From Blautia sp. (GTDB taxonomy: Bacteria > Bacillota > Clostridia > Lachnospirales > Lachnospiraceae): a DNA stretch of 33,411 nucleotides. The DNA lies in assembly GCA_021443885.1 (NCBI GenBank), contig JABUSW010000130.1:1-33411 (forward strand), written 5' to 3'. Made by a program: the position numbers and the translations under genes. Every line of letters starts with the position of its first letter. The stretch's first letter is position 1. Positions 1 through 7,953 of this stretch are shown here, piece after piece. The notes under the pieces were generated by a model. It had not been told where the DNA came from, did no database searches, and saw nothing but the letters and a program-made list of their open reading frames with translations.

Positions 1-165
1 GGCGCATTGATCCTTGCCACCATCGCAAAAGCACTTCCGTTGGTCGGTATTGACGCCCTGGCACAGAATACCATCAAGGGTGTTCTGATCCTGGTAGTTG
101 TTGTCATCAACGTTGTTCTGCAGCGTGTAGCGGACAGCAAAGCATTAAAAGGAAGGGAGATGTAA
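1..165 (+). CDS. Sugar ABC transporter permease, C-terminal end (partial)
   Basis: The frame is open from the first base of the window to a TAA at 163-165 and encodes 54 residues. The visible part holds one strongly hydrophobic helix (VLILVVVVINVVLQRV) followed by a short basic tail, as at the end of RbsC/XylH-type permeases (BPD_transp_2 family). Only 2 nt separate it from the next permease, so the two are surely cotranslated and probably form a heterodimeric channel. With the binding protein and RhaM downstream, this fits the RhaP/RhaQ pair of a rhamnose importer. The ATPase and the rest of this gene lie upstream of the window. Seen: frame, hydrophobicity, spacing. Inferred: substrate. Confidence 0.8.
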   Translation, partial: GALILATIAKALPLVGIDALAQNTIKGVLILVVVVINVVLQRVADSKALKGREM

Positions 166-167
166 TC

Positions 168-1187
168 ATGGCTGGAAAATCTGGAAGAAGCATTAATAAT
201 GTACCGGAAAGTTCAATCAAGAAGATCTTATTCAGCTGGGAAGGCATATTGGTTATTCTCCTGATTGGAATAAATATTTTCTGTTCGTTTTTCTCAGAGT
301 ACTATAATCTGAACAGCGTACTGCGTCAGATGCCGGTTTATCTGGCAGAAGTATTTCTGATGATTCCAATGGCATACATACTGATTCTGGGAGAAATCGA
401 CATTTCAGTAGGTTCTATCGTATGCCTCTCTGCAACAACTGCATGCCTGGTATGTAATACCGGGGCTCCGTTTATTGTGGTGATTCTTGCAACATTACTG
501 GTCGGCACGGTCTGCGGCGCTGTCAATGCAACGATCCTGACACAGTTTACCGAGCTGCCGCCAATGATCGTAACATTGGCAACACAGATCATCTTCCGCG
601 GTATTTCCGAGATCGTTCTGGGAAGCGGCGGCAGTATTTCTGCAACCAACACGGAAGGCTTTTCAGCCATCGCTTCCAAGTTAAAGCTGGGCGAAGGATT
701 AAAGATTCCTTACATCTTATTCCTGGTACTGATTCTGTCCGTTGTTTTTGCCATCGTTCTTGGCAAGAGCACATTCGGACGACGCGTATATGCGATCGGT
801 ACAAACCGTCTGACCGCATATTACTCCGGGGTTCACGTACAGAAGATCCGTTTCCTGATCTACACGGTTATGGGAACCTTCTCCGGGCTTTGTGCACTGT
901 TTCTGGTATCTTCCTCCTTCGGTGCCAATACCACGACCGGTACCGGATTTGAGATGGATGCCATCGCCATGGCAGTATTCGGAGGTATCTTGTCCACAGG
1001 CGGAAAAGGAAACCTCGCCGGTGGTGTGATCTCAGCATTTATCATCGTATGTCTCCGCATCGGTCTTGGTCAGAGAGATGTACATGCACAGGTAATTCTT
1101 CTGATCCTTGGTGTGCTTTTGATCGGTGCCGTTGCACTCCCGAATATCATTACACAGATCAAGAGAAAACTTGCTGTAAAAAGATAA
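168..1187 (+). CDS. Rhamnose-type ABC transporter permease (RbsC/RhaP-Q family)
   Basis: This 339-residue membrane protein has about eight to ten hydrophobic segments. It carries the family signature GEIDISVGS near residues 75-83 (GGIDLSVGS in RbsC-like permeases) and a glycine-rich late loop AVFGGILSTGGKGNLAGG. It forms part of the membrane channel of a carbohydrate importer. The start at 168 sits 2 nt after the stop of the preceding permease, with a GGGAG ribosome site at 154-158 inside that gene's end. The order permease-permease-binding protein-rhaM matches the logic of RhaSTPQ rhamnose systems known from rhizobia. The substrate call rests mainly on the mutarotase at 2500; another deoxy-sugar or pentose is possible. 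Confidence 0.88.
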   Translation: MAGKSGRSINNVPESSIKKILFSWEGILVILLIGINIFCSFFSEYYNLNSVLRQMPVYLAEVFLMIPMAYILILGEIDISVGSIVCLSATTACLVCNTGAPFIVVILATLLVGTVCGAVNATILTQFTELPPMIVTLATQIIFRGISEIVLGSGGSISATNTEGFSAIASKLKLGEGLKIPYILFLVLILSVVFAIVLGKSTFGRRVYAIGTNRLTAYYSGVHVQKIRFLIYTVMGTFSGLCALFLVSSSFGANTTTGTGFEMDAIAMAVFGGILSTGGKGNLAGGVISAFIIVCLRIGLGQRDVHAQVILLILGVLLIGAVALPNIITQIKRKLAVKR

Positions 1188-1193
1188 ATTACC

Positions 1194-1239
1194 GAGACAA
1201 AACAGTACTTTTGTTATATAATTACCTTACTTAAGTAAG
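1194..1239 (+). promoter_or_regulatory. Promoter of the binding-protein gene with a palindrome at the expected start site
   Basis: A GAGACA hexamer at 1194-1199 lies 17 nt before a perfect TATAAT at 1217-1222. Immediately downstream, where transcription would start, is the perfect 14-bp palindrome CTTACTTAAGTAAG at 1226-1239. A palindrome in this position is typical of a repressor operator. The repressor is not in the window. Confidence 0.5.
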
Positions 1240-1242
1240 TGG

Positions 1243-1271
1243 CTGCCTTGCGGCAAAAGGCAAGGCAGTTG
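1243..1271 (+). other. Intercistronic stem-loop before the binding-protein gene
   Basis: CTGCCTTGC and GCAAGGCAG pair across a short loop between the permease and the binding-protein gene, with no T run after it. Such hairpins often protect the 5' end of highly expressed binding-protein mRNAs or attenuate read-through. Confidence 0.5.
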
Positions 1272-1303
1272 CAAATAAAAATTCCTAAAGGGAGGACAAA
1301 AAA

Positions 1304-2326
1304 ATGAACAAAAAAGTAGTAAGCACTATCCTTGTTGGAGCTATGGTACTTGGTACAGCTACTACAGCATTTGCAGGAACAGCAGATGGCAAGAAAATCG
1401 CACTGGTTGGCAAATCTGCAGGTAACGCATTCTTCGAGATCGCAGCAGCATCTTTCGTAGAAGCAGGCGAAGCAGAAGGCGCAGAAGTAAGCGTTGTTTA
1501 TCCGGAGACTGCTACAGCAGATGCTCAGATCAAGGTTCTTGACAACCTGATTTCCCAGCAGCCGGATGCAATCTGTATCGCAGCCAACGACGTAAACGCT
1601 CTTCAGGCAAAACTGGAAGAAGCTATGGATGAAGGCATTAAGGTTGCTTCTTTCGACTCTGCTCCGAATGCTGACAGCCGTCAGATCTTCATCAACCAGG
1701 CTGGTACACAGGCAGTTGGACAGGCTCTTCTGGATGCTTGCTATGACCTTGCAGGAGGCGAAGGACAGTATGCGATCCTTTCCGCTACTTCTCAGGCAGC
1801 AAACCAGAACGCATGGATCGATGCTATGAAAGCAATCGCTGAAAGCGATGAGAAATACTCCACCATCGAACTCGTAGAAGTTGCTTACGGTGATGACGAA
1901 CCACAGAAATCCACAGACCAGACAGCAGCTCTTCTTGAGAAATATCCAGACCTTAAAGTTATCTGTGCTCCGACAACCGTTGGTATCGCAGCAGCTGCTA
2001 AATACCTTCAGGACAACGGATCTGCTTGCAAACTGACAGGTCTTGGACTTCCTTCCGAAATGGTAGAATATACAGGCGATGATGATGCTCATTCCTGCCC
2101 ATACTTCTATCTGTGGGATATGCAGGGCCTTGGAAAACTTTCCGCTCTGACAACCATCGCTCTGATCAACGAAGAGATCACAGGTGCTGAAGGCGAAACC
2201 TTCACAGCTGGAGACCTTGGCGATTACACAATCACAGTAGCTGATGACGGCGGCACAGAAGTTGTTCTCGGTCTGCCTCTGGAATTCAATCCGGAAAACA
2301 TCGAAGAAATGGCTAAACTGTACTAA
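1304..2326 (+). CDS. rhaS: Rhamnose-type sugar ABC transporter substrate-binding protein
   Basis: This 340-residue protein has an N-terminal export signal (MNKKVVSTILVGAMVLGTAT, then an AFA cleavage site near residue 24) followed by a periplasmic-binding-protein type 1 fold (Peripl_BP_4): KKIALVGKSAGNAFF at the first strand, PDAICIAANDVNAL in the middle and a GLGLPSEM motif seen in RhaS-like proteins. It would capture the sugar outside the membrane and deliver it to the two permeases upstream. There is no lipobox cysteine after the signal, which is odd for a Gram-positive binding protein. A strong ribosome site (GGGAGGA, 1291-1297) precedes the ATG. The symbol refers to the rhizobial transporter component, not to the E. 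coli regulator of the same name. The substrate is inferred from rhaM. Confidence 0.85.
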   Translation: MNKKVVSTILVGAMVLGTATTAFAGTADGKKIALVGKSAGNAFFEIAAASFVEAGEAEGAEVSVVYPETATADAQIKVLDNLISQQPDAICIAANDVNALQAKLEEAMDEGIKVASFDSAPNADSRQIFINQAGTQAVGQALLDACYDLAGGEGQYAILSATSQAANQNAWIDAMKAIAESDEKYSTIELVEVAYGDDEPQKSTDQTAALLEKYPDLKVICAPTTVGIAAAAKYLQDNGSACKLTGLGLPSEMVEYTGDDDAHSCPYFYLWDMQGLGKLSALTTIALINEEITGAEGETFTAGDLGDYTITVADDGGTEVVLGLPLEFNPENIEEMAKLY

Positions 2327-2373
2327 TCCGTACCGGTTGAATCGTAATTTCGATTAAACAATAACCACTTTAT

Positions 2374-2400
2374 TGAGGCGGGGCATTTTGCTCCGTCTCA
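2374..2400 (+). terminator. 3' stem-loop after the binding-protein gene
   Basis: TGAGGCGG at 2374-2381 pairs with CCGTCTCA at 2393-2400, with one G-T pair. No T tract follows, so it may act as an mRNA-protecting hairpin or a weak terminator that lets some transcription reach rhaM. Confidence 0.45.
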
Positions 2401-2404
2401 TGTT

Positions 2405-2473
2405 ATGATACCAGGGTCAAAAGGTATGAAGGGCTCATCGAGCTTGCGCCTGAGAGACTGAAAATACCTTTAT
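2405..2473 (+). repeat. Structured intergenic element, copy 1
   Basis: A 69-nt segment that recurs at 24745-24812 with about 56 of 69 positions alike (one gap), in the same orientation. It can fold: AAAGGTAT at 2420-2427 pairs perfectly with ATACCTTT at 2464-2471, enclosing a hairpin GCTC-ATC-GAGC at 2433-2443. It ends a few bases before the ribosome site of rhaM. It could be a small RNA, a cis-regulatory leader or a dispersed repeat; I do not recognise a named family. Confidence 0.7.
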
Positions 2474-2499
2474 TTATATCAGCAGAAGGAGATTCGGAT

Positions 2500-2811
2500 A
2501 TGATCAAAGGATTCAAAATGAAACTGTTCCCCGGACAGGAAGAAGAATATGAGATCCGTCACAACCAGTTATGGCCGGAAATGAAGGACATGATCCATGA
2601 GCATGGCGGAAAGAACTACACCATTTTCCTGGATAAAGAGACATTGACATTGTTTGGATACATTGAGATCGAGGATGAAGCGCTTTGGGCAAAAGGTGCG
2701 GACACAGCCATCAATCGTAAATGGTGGGACTTCATGGCAGATATCATGGAGACAAATCCGGACAACAGCCCGGTGGCAATCGATCTGCAGAATGTATTCC
2801 ATCTGGATTAG
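2500..2811 (+). CDS. rhaM: L-rhamnose mutarotase
   Basis: The 103-residue protein matches the RhaM/YiiL family in length and along its whole sequence. RhaM interconverts the alpha and beta anomers of L-rhamnose so that the isomerase receives the right form. The catalytic histidine is seen at residue 21 (RHNQLWPE), the tyrosine at 40 (KNYTIFLD), the tryptophan pair at RKWWDFM and the conserved NPDNSPV near the C-terminus. The ribosome site GAAGGAGA at 2485-2492 fixes the ATG. Its position right after an RbsC-type importer indicates that the importer handles L-rhamnose. RhaA, RhaB and RhaD are not in the window and may lie upstream. Confidence 0.95.
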   Translation: MIKGFKMKLFPGQEEEYEIRHNQLWPEMKDMIHEHGGKNYTIFLDKETLTLFGYIEIEDEALWAKGADTAINRKWWDFMADIMETNPDNSPVAIDLQNVFHLD

Positions 2812-2825
2812 GAAAAATGACACGA

Positions 2826-2854
2826 AAAAGGCGGGGTTTCCACCGCCTTTTTTT
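2826..2854 (+). terminator. Rho-independent terminator after rhaM
   Basis: GGCGG at 2830-2834 pairs with CCGCC at 2843-2847, flanked by AAAA and a run of seven T (2848-2854). This is a classic intrinsic terminator closing the rhamnose cluster. Confidence 0.88.
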
Positions 2855-2856
2855 AC

Positions 2857-2885
2857 TTGTCTTTTAATTTGAAATCATGTATCAT
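2857..2885 (+). promoter_or_regulatory. Candidate promoter of the citrate synthase gene
   Basis: TTGTCT at 2857-2862 and TATCAT at 2880-2885 are spaced by 17 nt and start directly after the rhaM terminator. This leaves a leader of about 108 nt in which I see no clear structured element. Confidence 0.42.
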
Positions 2886-2999
2886 ATAGGGATGCTACAG
2901 GAAAGTGTTAAAGTATCCGGCAGCTGTGAAATCAAGAAAGACTGACAGCGAAGCAAAACTGCAGGACAGTAGATAGAAAGCAAGGAAAGAAGTGATTAT

Positions 3000-4385
3000 A
3001 TGAGTAATTATTCGATGATGGATCTGGGAGATGAGCTGAATAAGAAGTTCGATACTCTGGTTCACGACTGTCTGAATGCAAATATGTTTGACCAGGCTCT
3101 TTACAAAGAAAAAGAAGTAAAACGAGGACTGCGTGATGCGGATGGAAAAGGTGTAAGGACCGGTCTTACAGAAGTATCGGACGTAGTAGCGAAGAAAATA
3201 GTAGACGGCGTAGAACAGCCGGTAGAAGGCGAGCTTTATTTCCAGGGATTCGATGTGCGGGATCTGATCAATGGCAATAAACAGAAACGATTTATGTTCG
3301 AAGAAGCGACGTATCTTCTTTTGTTCGGAAATCTTCCGACGAAAGAAGAGCTGGAAAGCTTTGTCCGGATTCTGACAGACTTAAGAGAGTTGTCCGGTCA
3401 GTTTGTCCGGGATGTCATTATGAAAGCGCCGCCGGCAAATCTGATGAACGCCCTTCAAAAAGGAATCGTTCTTCTGTATTCTTATGATGAGAATCCGGAT
3501 GATACTTCGGTGGAAAATGTATTGAGGCAATCTCTGCAGCTGATTGCGAAAATGCCCATGATGGCTGTGTATTCCTATTATGCATACCGCCATTTCCACC
3601 TGGATAAGACCCTGGTGGTCCGGCCTCCGAAGAAGGGACTTTCCACGGCTGAGAATATTCTGTACATGCTTCGTATGGACGGACAGTATACAGAGCTGGA
3701 AGCAAAGGTTCTGGACGTGGCGCTGGTAATCCATGCAGAGCATGGCGGTGGTAACAACAGTACCTTTACGAATCATGTGGTTACATCTTCCGGTACCGAT
3801 ACTTATTCTGCAGTCGCAGCATCCATGTCCTCCCTGAAAGGACCAAGACATGGTGGTGCCAACCTGAAAGTTATTCAGATGTTTGACGATCTGAAAGAAA
3901 ACGTAAAAGATTTTTCGGACGATGCTGCAATCGAACAGTATTTAAGAGACGTTCTGGATAAGAAAGCCTTCGATAACGCAGGATTGATCTATGGTATGGG
4001 GCATGCCGTATATACGGATTCGGACCCGCGGGAAGTGCTGTTGAAAAAATATGCAAAATATCTTGCCGTTGAAAAAGGACAGGAAGAAGAATTTAACCTG
4101 TATCTGAAGGTGGAAGAGATCGCAGCAAGATTGATTGCGGAAAAACGTCATCTGTTAAAGCCGATCTGTGCCAATGTGGATTTCTACAGCGGGTTTGTGT
4201 ACACCATGCTGGGGATTCCCAGAGAACTCTTTACCCCGATCTTTGCCATTTCCCGTATTTCCGGATGGAGCGCACATCGTCTTGAGGAAATCGTTAATAA
4301 AGGTAAGATCATCCGTCCTGCGTATGTTTATGTCGGACATCACAGAGACTATGAAGACATTGAAGATCGTAGAGATGAATTCTAG
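3000..4385 (+). CDS. Citrate synthase (citrate/2-methylcitrate synthase family)
   Basis: The 461-residue protein joins oxaloacetate and acetyl-CoA to citrate in the cytoplasm. Visible signatures are the catalytic histidine regions GPRHGGANLK and GMGHAVYTDSDPR, and a C-terminal segment ISGWSAHRLEEI that contributes to the active site. It is longer than the short bacterial type and carries an N-terminal extension of about 60 residues before the first core motif GELYFQGFDVRDL, as is usual for clostridial homologues. It stands alone, without aconitase or isocitrate dehydrogenase beside it; in fermentative clostridia such enzymes serve 2-oxoglutarate and glutamate synthesis. Ribosome site AAGGAAAG lies at about 2982-2989. 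A methylcitrate synthase role cannot be excluded from sequence. Confidence 0.93.
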   Translation: MSNYSMMDLGDELNKKFDTLVHDCLNANMFDQALYKEKEVKRGLRDADGKGVRTGLTEVSDVVAKKIVDGVEQPVEGELYFQGFDVRDLINGNKQKRFMFEEATYLLLFGNLPTKEELESFVRILTDLRELSGQFVRDVIMKAPPANLMNALQKGIVLLYSYDENPDDTSVENVLRQSLQLIAKMPMMAVYSYYAYRHFHLDKTLVVRPPKKGLSTAENILYMLRMDGQYTELEAKVLDVALVIHAEHGGGNNSTFTNHVVTSSGTDTYSAVAASMSSLKGPRHGGANLKVIQMFDDLKENVKDFSDDAAIEQYLRDVLDKKAFDNAGLIYGMGHAVYTDSDPREVLLKKYAKYLAVEKGQEEEFNLYLKVEEIAARLIAEKRHLLKPICANVDFYSGFVYTMLGIPRELFTPIFAISRISGWSAHRLEEIVNKGKIIRPAYVYVGHHRDYEDIEDRRDEF

Positions 4386-4422
4386 ATTCGTTTTTTTATA
4401 AATGACAAAGAAAGAATAGAAT

Positions 4423-4457
4423 AAGCCTTCTTCTGGGAACGGGAGAAGGCTTTCCTG
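4423..4457 (+). terminator. Probable terminator after citrate synthase
   Basis: AAGCCTTCT at 4423-4431 pairs with AGAAGGCTT at 4444-4452. The T tract after it is interrupted (ttcctgtctt), so termination may be incomplete. Confidence 0.6.
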
Positions 4458-4477
4458 TCTTAAAGAATGGAACAGTG

Positions 4478-5854
4478 ATGGAAAAAAGAGGCGAAGAAAT
4501 TTTGAATAATGATAATAAAACGGAAAAAAATCAACAGTTTACAAAAATGACGGAGTCCAATGTATCCCGTCTGTTGGTGCAGCTGTCCATACCGGCGATC
4601 TTAAGTATGCTGATCACTACCATATACAATGTGGCAGATACGGCATTTGTAGGCACTTTGGGTACCAGCCAGAGTGGAGCCACAGGAATTGTGTTCAGTT
4701 ATATGACCATCATACAGGCCATTGCGTTTTTGTGCGGTCAGGGCTCCGGAAGCCTGATGTCCAGAGCGCTTGGGAAAAAAGAAACCAGACTTGCGATGGA
4801 ATATACTTCTACCGGTTTTTTCCTGATCTTCGGGATGGGACTGGTGCTGGAATTGCTGACATTCCTTTTTATGGATCCGCTTCTCCGGCTTCTGGGAAGT
4901 ACGGAGACGATTCTGCCCTACGCAAGAACATACATTACATTCATTGCCATAGGGGCGCCCTTCTATGCTTCCAGCCTTGCCATGAACAATCTGCTTCGTT
5001 ATGAAGGAAAGGCAAAGCTGGGAACCGTAGGGATGATGGCAGGAGCATTGCTGAACATTGGGCTGGATCCATTGTTGATGATGGTATTTAAGATGGGAAT
5101 TGCAGGCGCCGGTCTGGCAACCGCTTTTTCCCAGATCGTCAGCTTTTGTATATTGCTGTACATGTTCCTGTCCGGGAAGACCCAGACCAGGATCTCCATA
5201 AAGTATTGGGCCCATGAGAGCTCTATGGTATGGGATATTCTGGCAACCGGCTCCCCCAGCCTGATTCGACAGGGCCTGGGTGGTGTGTCCGGCATGCTGC
5301 TGAACCGCTGCGCGGCAGTTTACGGAGATGCGGCAGTGGCAGCCTTCAGCTGCGTATCCCGCATCAGCTTCTTTGCATTATCCATTGCCATTGGCATCGG
5401 CCAGGGCTTTCAGCCCATCAGCAGCTTTAATTATGGAGCGAATAAAAAGGATCGTGTCCGAAAGGCCTTCTGGATCGCCTTGACCGGGGAGGAAATCGTC
5501 ATCATTGTTCTGTCGATTCCCATGTTTGTCTTCGCGCCGCAATTGATCCGTGTGCTGCGGGACGATGTGGAGGTCATTGAGATCGGAACCCGTGCTCTTC
5601 GGCTGTTAAGCGCCTGTCAGCTTTGCATGCCTCTGACCATGATGGTGGAAATGGGCTTCCAGAGCATTGGCATGAAGGTGGAAGCCATCATCGGTTCCAG
5701 CCTGCGAAGTGGTCTTTTGCTGATCCCAAGCCTGCTGATTTTGTCTGAAACAAGAGGGCTTGCAGGCATTCAGGAAGCACAGCCGGTCTCCTTTGTGCTG
5801 TCCTTTGTGGTGGCGATATTTCTGTGCAGGATTTATATGAAGAAAATGCGGTAG
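4478..5854 (+). CDS. MATE family multidrug/Na+ antiporter-type exporter
   Basis: This roughly 458-residue integral membrane protein has about twelve hydrophobic helices in two related halves, the normal size for MATE exporters (NorM/DinF group). The N-terminal half begins LLVQLSIPAILSMLITTIYN with VADTAFVG shortly after, a typical MATE opening. The second half contains GIGQGFQPISSFNYGA, the mirrored family motif. It would expel cationic drugs or metabolites using an ion gradient; the substrate is unknown. Start choice is uncertain: GTG 4475 or ATG 4478 has little upstream purine signal, while the in-frame TTG at 4502 has AGAGG at 4488-4491 at a good distance and would drop nine residues ahead of a hydrophilic stretch. 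Confidence 0.9.
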   Translation: MEKRGEEILNNDNKTEKNQQFTKMTESNVSRLLVQLSIPAILSMLITTIYNVADTAFVGTLGTSQSGATGIVFSYMTIIQAIAFLCGQGSGSLMSRALGKKETRLAMEYTSTGFFLIFGMGLVLELLTFLFMDPLLRLLGSTETILPYARTYITFIAIGAPFYASSLAMNNLLRYEGKAKLGTVGMMAGALLNIGLDPLLMMVFKMGIAGAGLATAFSQIVSFCILLYMFLSGKTQTRISIKYWAHESSMVWDILATGSPSLIRQGLGGVSGMLLNRCAAVYGDAAVAAFSCVSRISFFALSIAIGIGQGFQPISSFNYGANKKDRVRKAFWIALTGEEIVIIVLSIPMFVFAPQLIRVLRDDVEVIEIGTRALRLLSACQLCMPLTMMVEMGFQSIGMKVEAIIGSSLRSGLLLIPSLLILSETRGLAGIQEAQPVSFVLSFVVAIFLCRIYMKKMR

Positions 5855-5930
5855 CGGAAAACAGTGCAAATGAATGCATGCATATGTAAAACTTCGTGTG
5901 TTTATAGATAATTAAGGATTGGTGGCTTAA

Positions 5931-7418
5931 ATGAATAGTCAGACATTACGTGAAGCAAGAAGATTTGAAGAAGCAACGGAGAAAACGTTGAACCAGAGTG
6001 AACGACCGGCTTTCCATCTGGCTGCCAGGATTGGCTGGATGAATGATCCCAACGGTTTTTCTATTTATAAAGGGCGGTATCATATGTTTTATCAGTATTA
6101 TCCGTATCAGCCGGTTTGGGGGCCGATGCATTGGGGTCATGCTGTTAGCAAGGATCTGCTGCATTGGGAATACCTTCCGACAGCAATGGCTCCGGATTCA
6201 CCGTATGACAGAGATGGATGCTTTAGCGGAAGTGCATTGGAATTGCCGGACGGGAAACAGTTGTTGATGTATACCGGGGTGCTTGCCCTGCCTACGGCAA
6301 ATGGCGGGATTCAGGAAATTCAGACGCAATGCCTTGCGGTTGGGGACGGTGTGGATTATGTGAAATATGAGAAAAATCCCGTTATTACAGCAGAAGATTT
6401 TCCGGCGGACTTTAGCAGAAATGATTTTCGAGATCCGAAAATATGGAGAAAAGAGGACGGCACTTATCGTTGTATTGTAGCAAACAGACACAAAGAGGAA
6501 GAGGGACAGCTCCTTCTCTTCGAAAGCCAGGATGCTTTTTCGTGGAAATTTAAGAAGATATTTGCGGAAAATCATAATCGATATGGAAAAATGTGGGAAT
6601 GCCCGGATTTCTTTGCACTGGATGGTAAACACGTTATTCTAACTAGCCCGCAGGATATGTTCCCAAAGGGATTTGAATATCATAATGGAAACGGAACGCT
6701 TTGCCTGATTGGAAGTTATGATGATGAAACGGAGTCTTTTACGGAAGAAGCAGATCAGGCTATTGACTATGGAATCGATTTTTATGCACCTCAGACCATC
6801 CTCACCGAAGATGGAAGAAGAGTCATGATCGGCTGGTTGCAGAACTGGGATACCATTAATCATGGCAAACAGAATATAAAATGGTTTGGACAGATGAGTC
6901 TTCCGAGAGAACTCTCGATAAGAAATGGTCGTTTGTATCAGTGGCCGATTCGGGAATTGGAGACCCTTCGACATGACAGGATAGAGTATCAGAATGTGAA
7001 GATAATCGATAAGGTGATTCTTTCGGGGGTGGAAGGGCGTAGAGTGGACATGGAGATTACGGTGCGCCCTGGAAACCAGGAGAAGATTTACCGGAAATTT
7101 GATGTATGTTTTGCTGAGAATGAGTTATATCATTCACAGGTAAGCTTTCGCCCATATGACCATATCATGAGGATTGACCGAAAGTTTTCGGGTTCTCTTC
7201 GGGCAATTATTCATCAGAGAAGATGCAAGGTGATTGACAGTGACCGAGGAGAATTGAAGATGAGAGTCGTTCTTGATAATACCAGTGTAGAGGTGTTTAT
7301 AAACGATGGGATTCAGGTGATGTCGGCGACGATTCATACAGATATGAATGCGCAGGGAATATCATTTTATGCAGATGGGGAAGTGGAAATGGATATTGTA
7401 AAATATACTCTCGATTAA
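5931..7418 (+). CDS. Glycoside hydrolase family 32 beta-fructosidase (sucrose-6-phosphate hydrolase/invertase type)
   Basis: The 495-residue enzyme has the three catalytic GH32 motifs: WMNDPNG with nucleophile Asp39, FRDPK with the transition-state stabilising Asp168, and ECPDFF with the acid/base Glu223. The N-terminal five-bladed propeller is followed by a beta-sandwich ending in the usual LDNTSVEVFINDG stretch. No signal peptide is visible, so it acts inside the cell on imported sucrose, sucrose-6-phosphate or short fructo-oligosaccharides. No PTS or intact transporter adjoins it. Instead a broken sugar-binding protein fragment follows at 7475, which suggests that an ABC-type fructoside locus was here and has decayed. 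It ends in a very strong terminator. Confidence 0.94.
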   Translation: MNSQTLREARRFEEATEKTLNQSERPAFHLAARIGWMNDPNGFSIYKGRYHMFYQYYPYQPVWGPMHWGHAVSKDLLHWEYLPTAMAPDSPYDRDGCFSGSALELPDGKQLLMYTGVLALPTANGGIQEIQTQCLAVGDGVDYVKYEKNPVITAEDFPADFSRNDFRDPKIWRKEDGTYRCIVANRHKEEEGQLLLFESQDAFSWKFKKIFAENHNRYGKMWECPDFFALDGKHVILTSPQDMFPKGFEYHNGNGTLCLIGSYDDETESFTEEADQAIDYGIDFYAPQTILTEDGRRVMIGWLQNWDTINHGKQNIKWFGQMSLPRELSIRNGRLYQWPIRELETLRHDRIEYQNVKIIDKVILSGVEGRRVDMEITVRPGNQEKIYRKFDVCFAENELYHSQVSFRPYDHIMRIDRKFSGSLRAIIHQRRCKVIDSDRGELKMRVVLDNTSVEVFINDGIQVMSATIHTDMNAQGISFYADGEVEMDIVKYTLD

Positions 7419-7421
7419 GCG

Positions 7422-7458
7422 AAGCGAGCAGAAGGAATAATTCCTTCTGCTCGCTTTT
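7422..7458 (+). terminator. Strong rho-independent terminator after the GH32 gene
   Basis: A perfect 16-bp stem: AAGCGAGCAGAAGGAA at 7422-7437 pairs with 7441-7456 across a TAA loop, ending in TTTT. It isolates the GH32 gene from what follows. Confidence 0.9.
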
Positions 7459-7474
7459 ACAGTGAAGTATTATT

Positions 7475-7864
7475 TTGATGCAAGTGAATCATAATCATTC
7501 AGGAATACAAATAGCTGAGATATCGAATGGCGTATATGTAACATGCCCGGATGATGCACAGTACAGACTTGACTGGATCAAAGACATCTATACACCGGAT
7601 ATGAACACAACTTATGTATACCCGAATGTATTCATGAGCATGGAAGATGTAGAAGAGCTTTCAAACCTGAATGCTGACATTACAAAAACGATCAACGCAG
7701 CAAAATCTAACTTCGTTATAAATGGATTTACGGATGATGACTGGGATCAGCTGCAGAGTGATCTGGAATCTTATGGTCTGGAAGACTATCTTGCTATTTT
7801 CCGTACTTTCCTCCGCCTCTCTTCGGAGATAAAAAGTTGTTTTATCAGCACTCTTTCCTCCTGA
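7475..7864 (+). pseudogene. Remnant C-terminus of an extracellular sugar-binding protein
   Basis: The open frame (up to 129 residues) has no credible ribosome site and no signal peptide. Its body reads like the last third of a family 1 solute-binding protein: FMSMEDVEELSNLNADIT, then [20 protein letters not shown] and [16 protein letters not shown]. The usual end of such proteins is a short helix after 'LEDYLAIYQ'; here the frame drifts into unrelated sequence ([11 protein letters not shown]) and runs into the CIRCE element of clpB. I therefore read it as a decayed gene, probably the binding protein of a former fructoside importer next to the GH32 enzyme. An unrelated short gene is possible but less likely. 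Confidence 0.62.
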
Positions 7865-7871
7865 GTGCTAA
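7845..7871 (+). promoter_or_regulatory. CIRCE operator (HrcA binding site)
   Basis: TCAGCACTC at 7845-7853, nine spacer bases, then GAGTGCTAA at 7863-7871. This matches the TTAGCACTC-N9-GAGTGCTAA consensus with one difference in 18 arm positions. HrcA represses class I heat-shock genes through this element, so clpB here should be HrcA-controlled. It lies just upstream of the -35 box, not between promoter and start codon. Confidence 0.93.
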
Positions 7872-7878
7872 TTTCTTA

Positions 7879-7907
7879 TTGACAAAACATATCACTGGTG
7901 TTATAGT
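7879..7907 (+). promoter_or_regulatory. Sigma-A promoter of clpB
   Basis: A consensus TTGACA at 7879-7884 and TATAGT at 7902-7907 are spaced by exactly 17 nt, seven bases after the CIRCE element. Transcription should begin near 7914, leaving a leader of about 40 nt before the clpB ATG. Confidence 0.85.
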
Positions 7908-7953
7908 CCGGATAGAACAAAAGAAATCTCTGCTGGAAAAGGAGGTAGAGCTT

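Noticed and set aside
1214-2092. Long open frame of 292 codons on the minus strand, rich in Cys and Phe.
   Set aside because: It is fully antisense to the sugar-binding protein gene, whose codon pattern produces it; no ribosome site or domain is present.
2405-2473. TPP riboswitch, because CTGAGAG occurs in the element.
   Set aside because: The other conserved TPP parts (GGGG stem entry and ACCTGAT) are missing, the motif is altered in the second copy and the downstream gene has no thiamine link.
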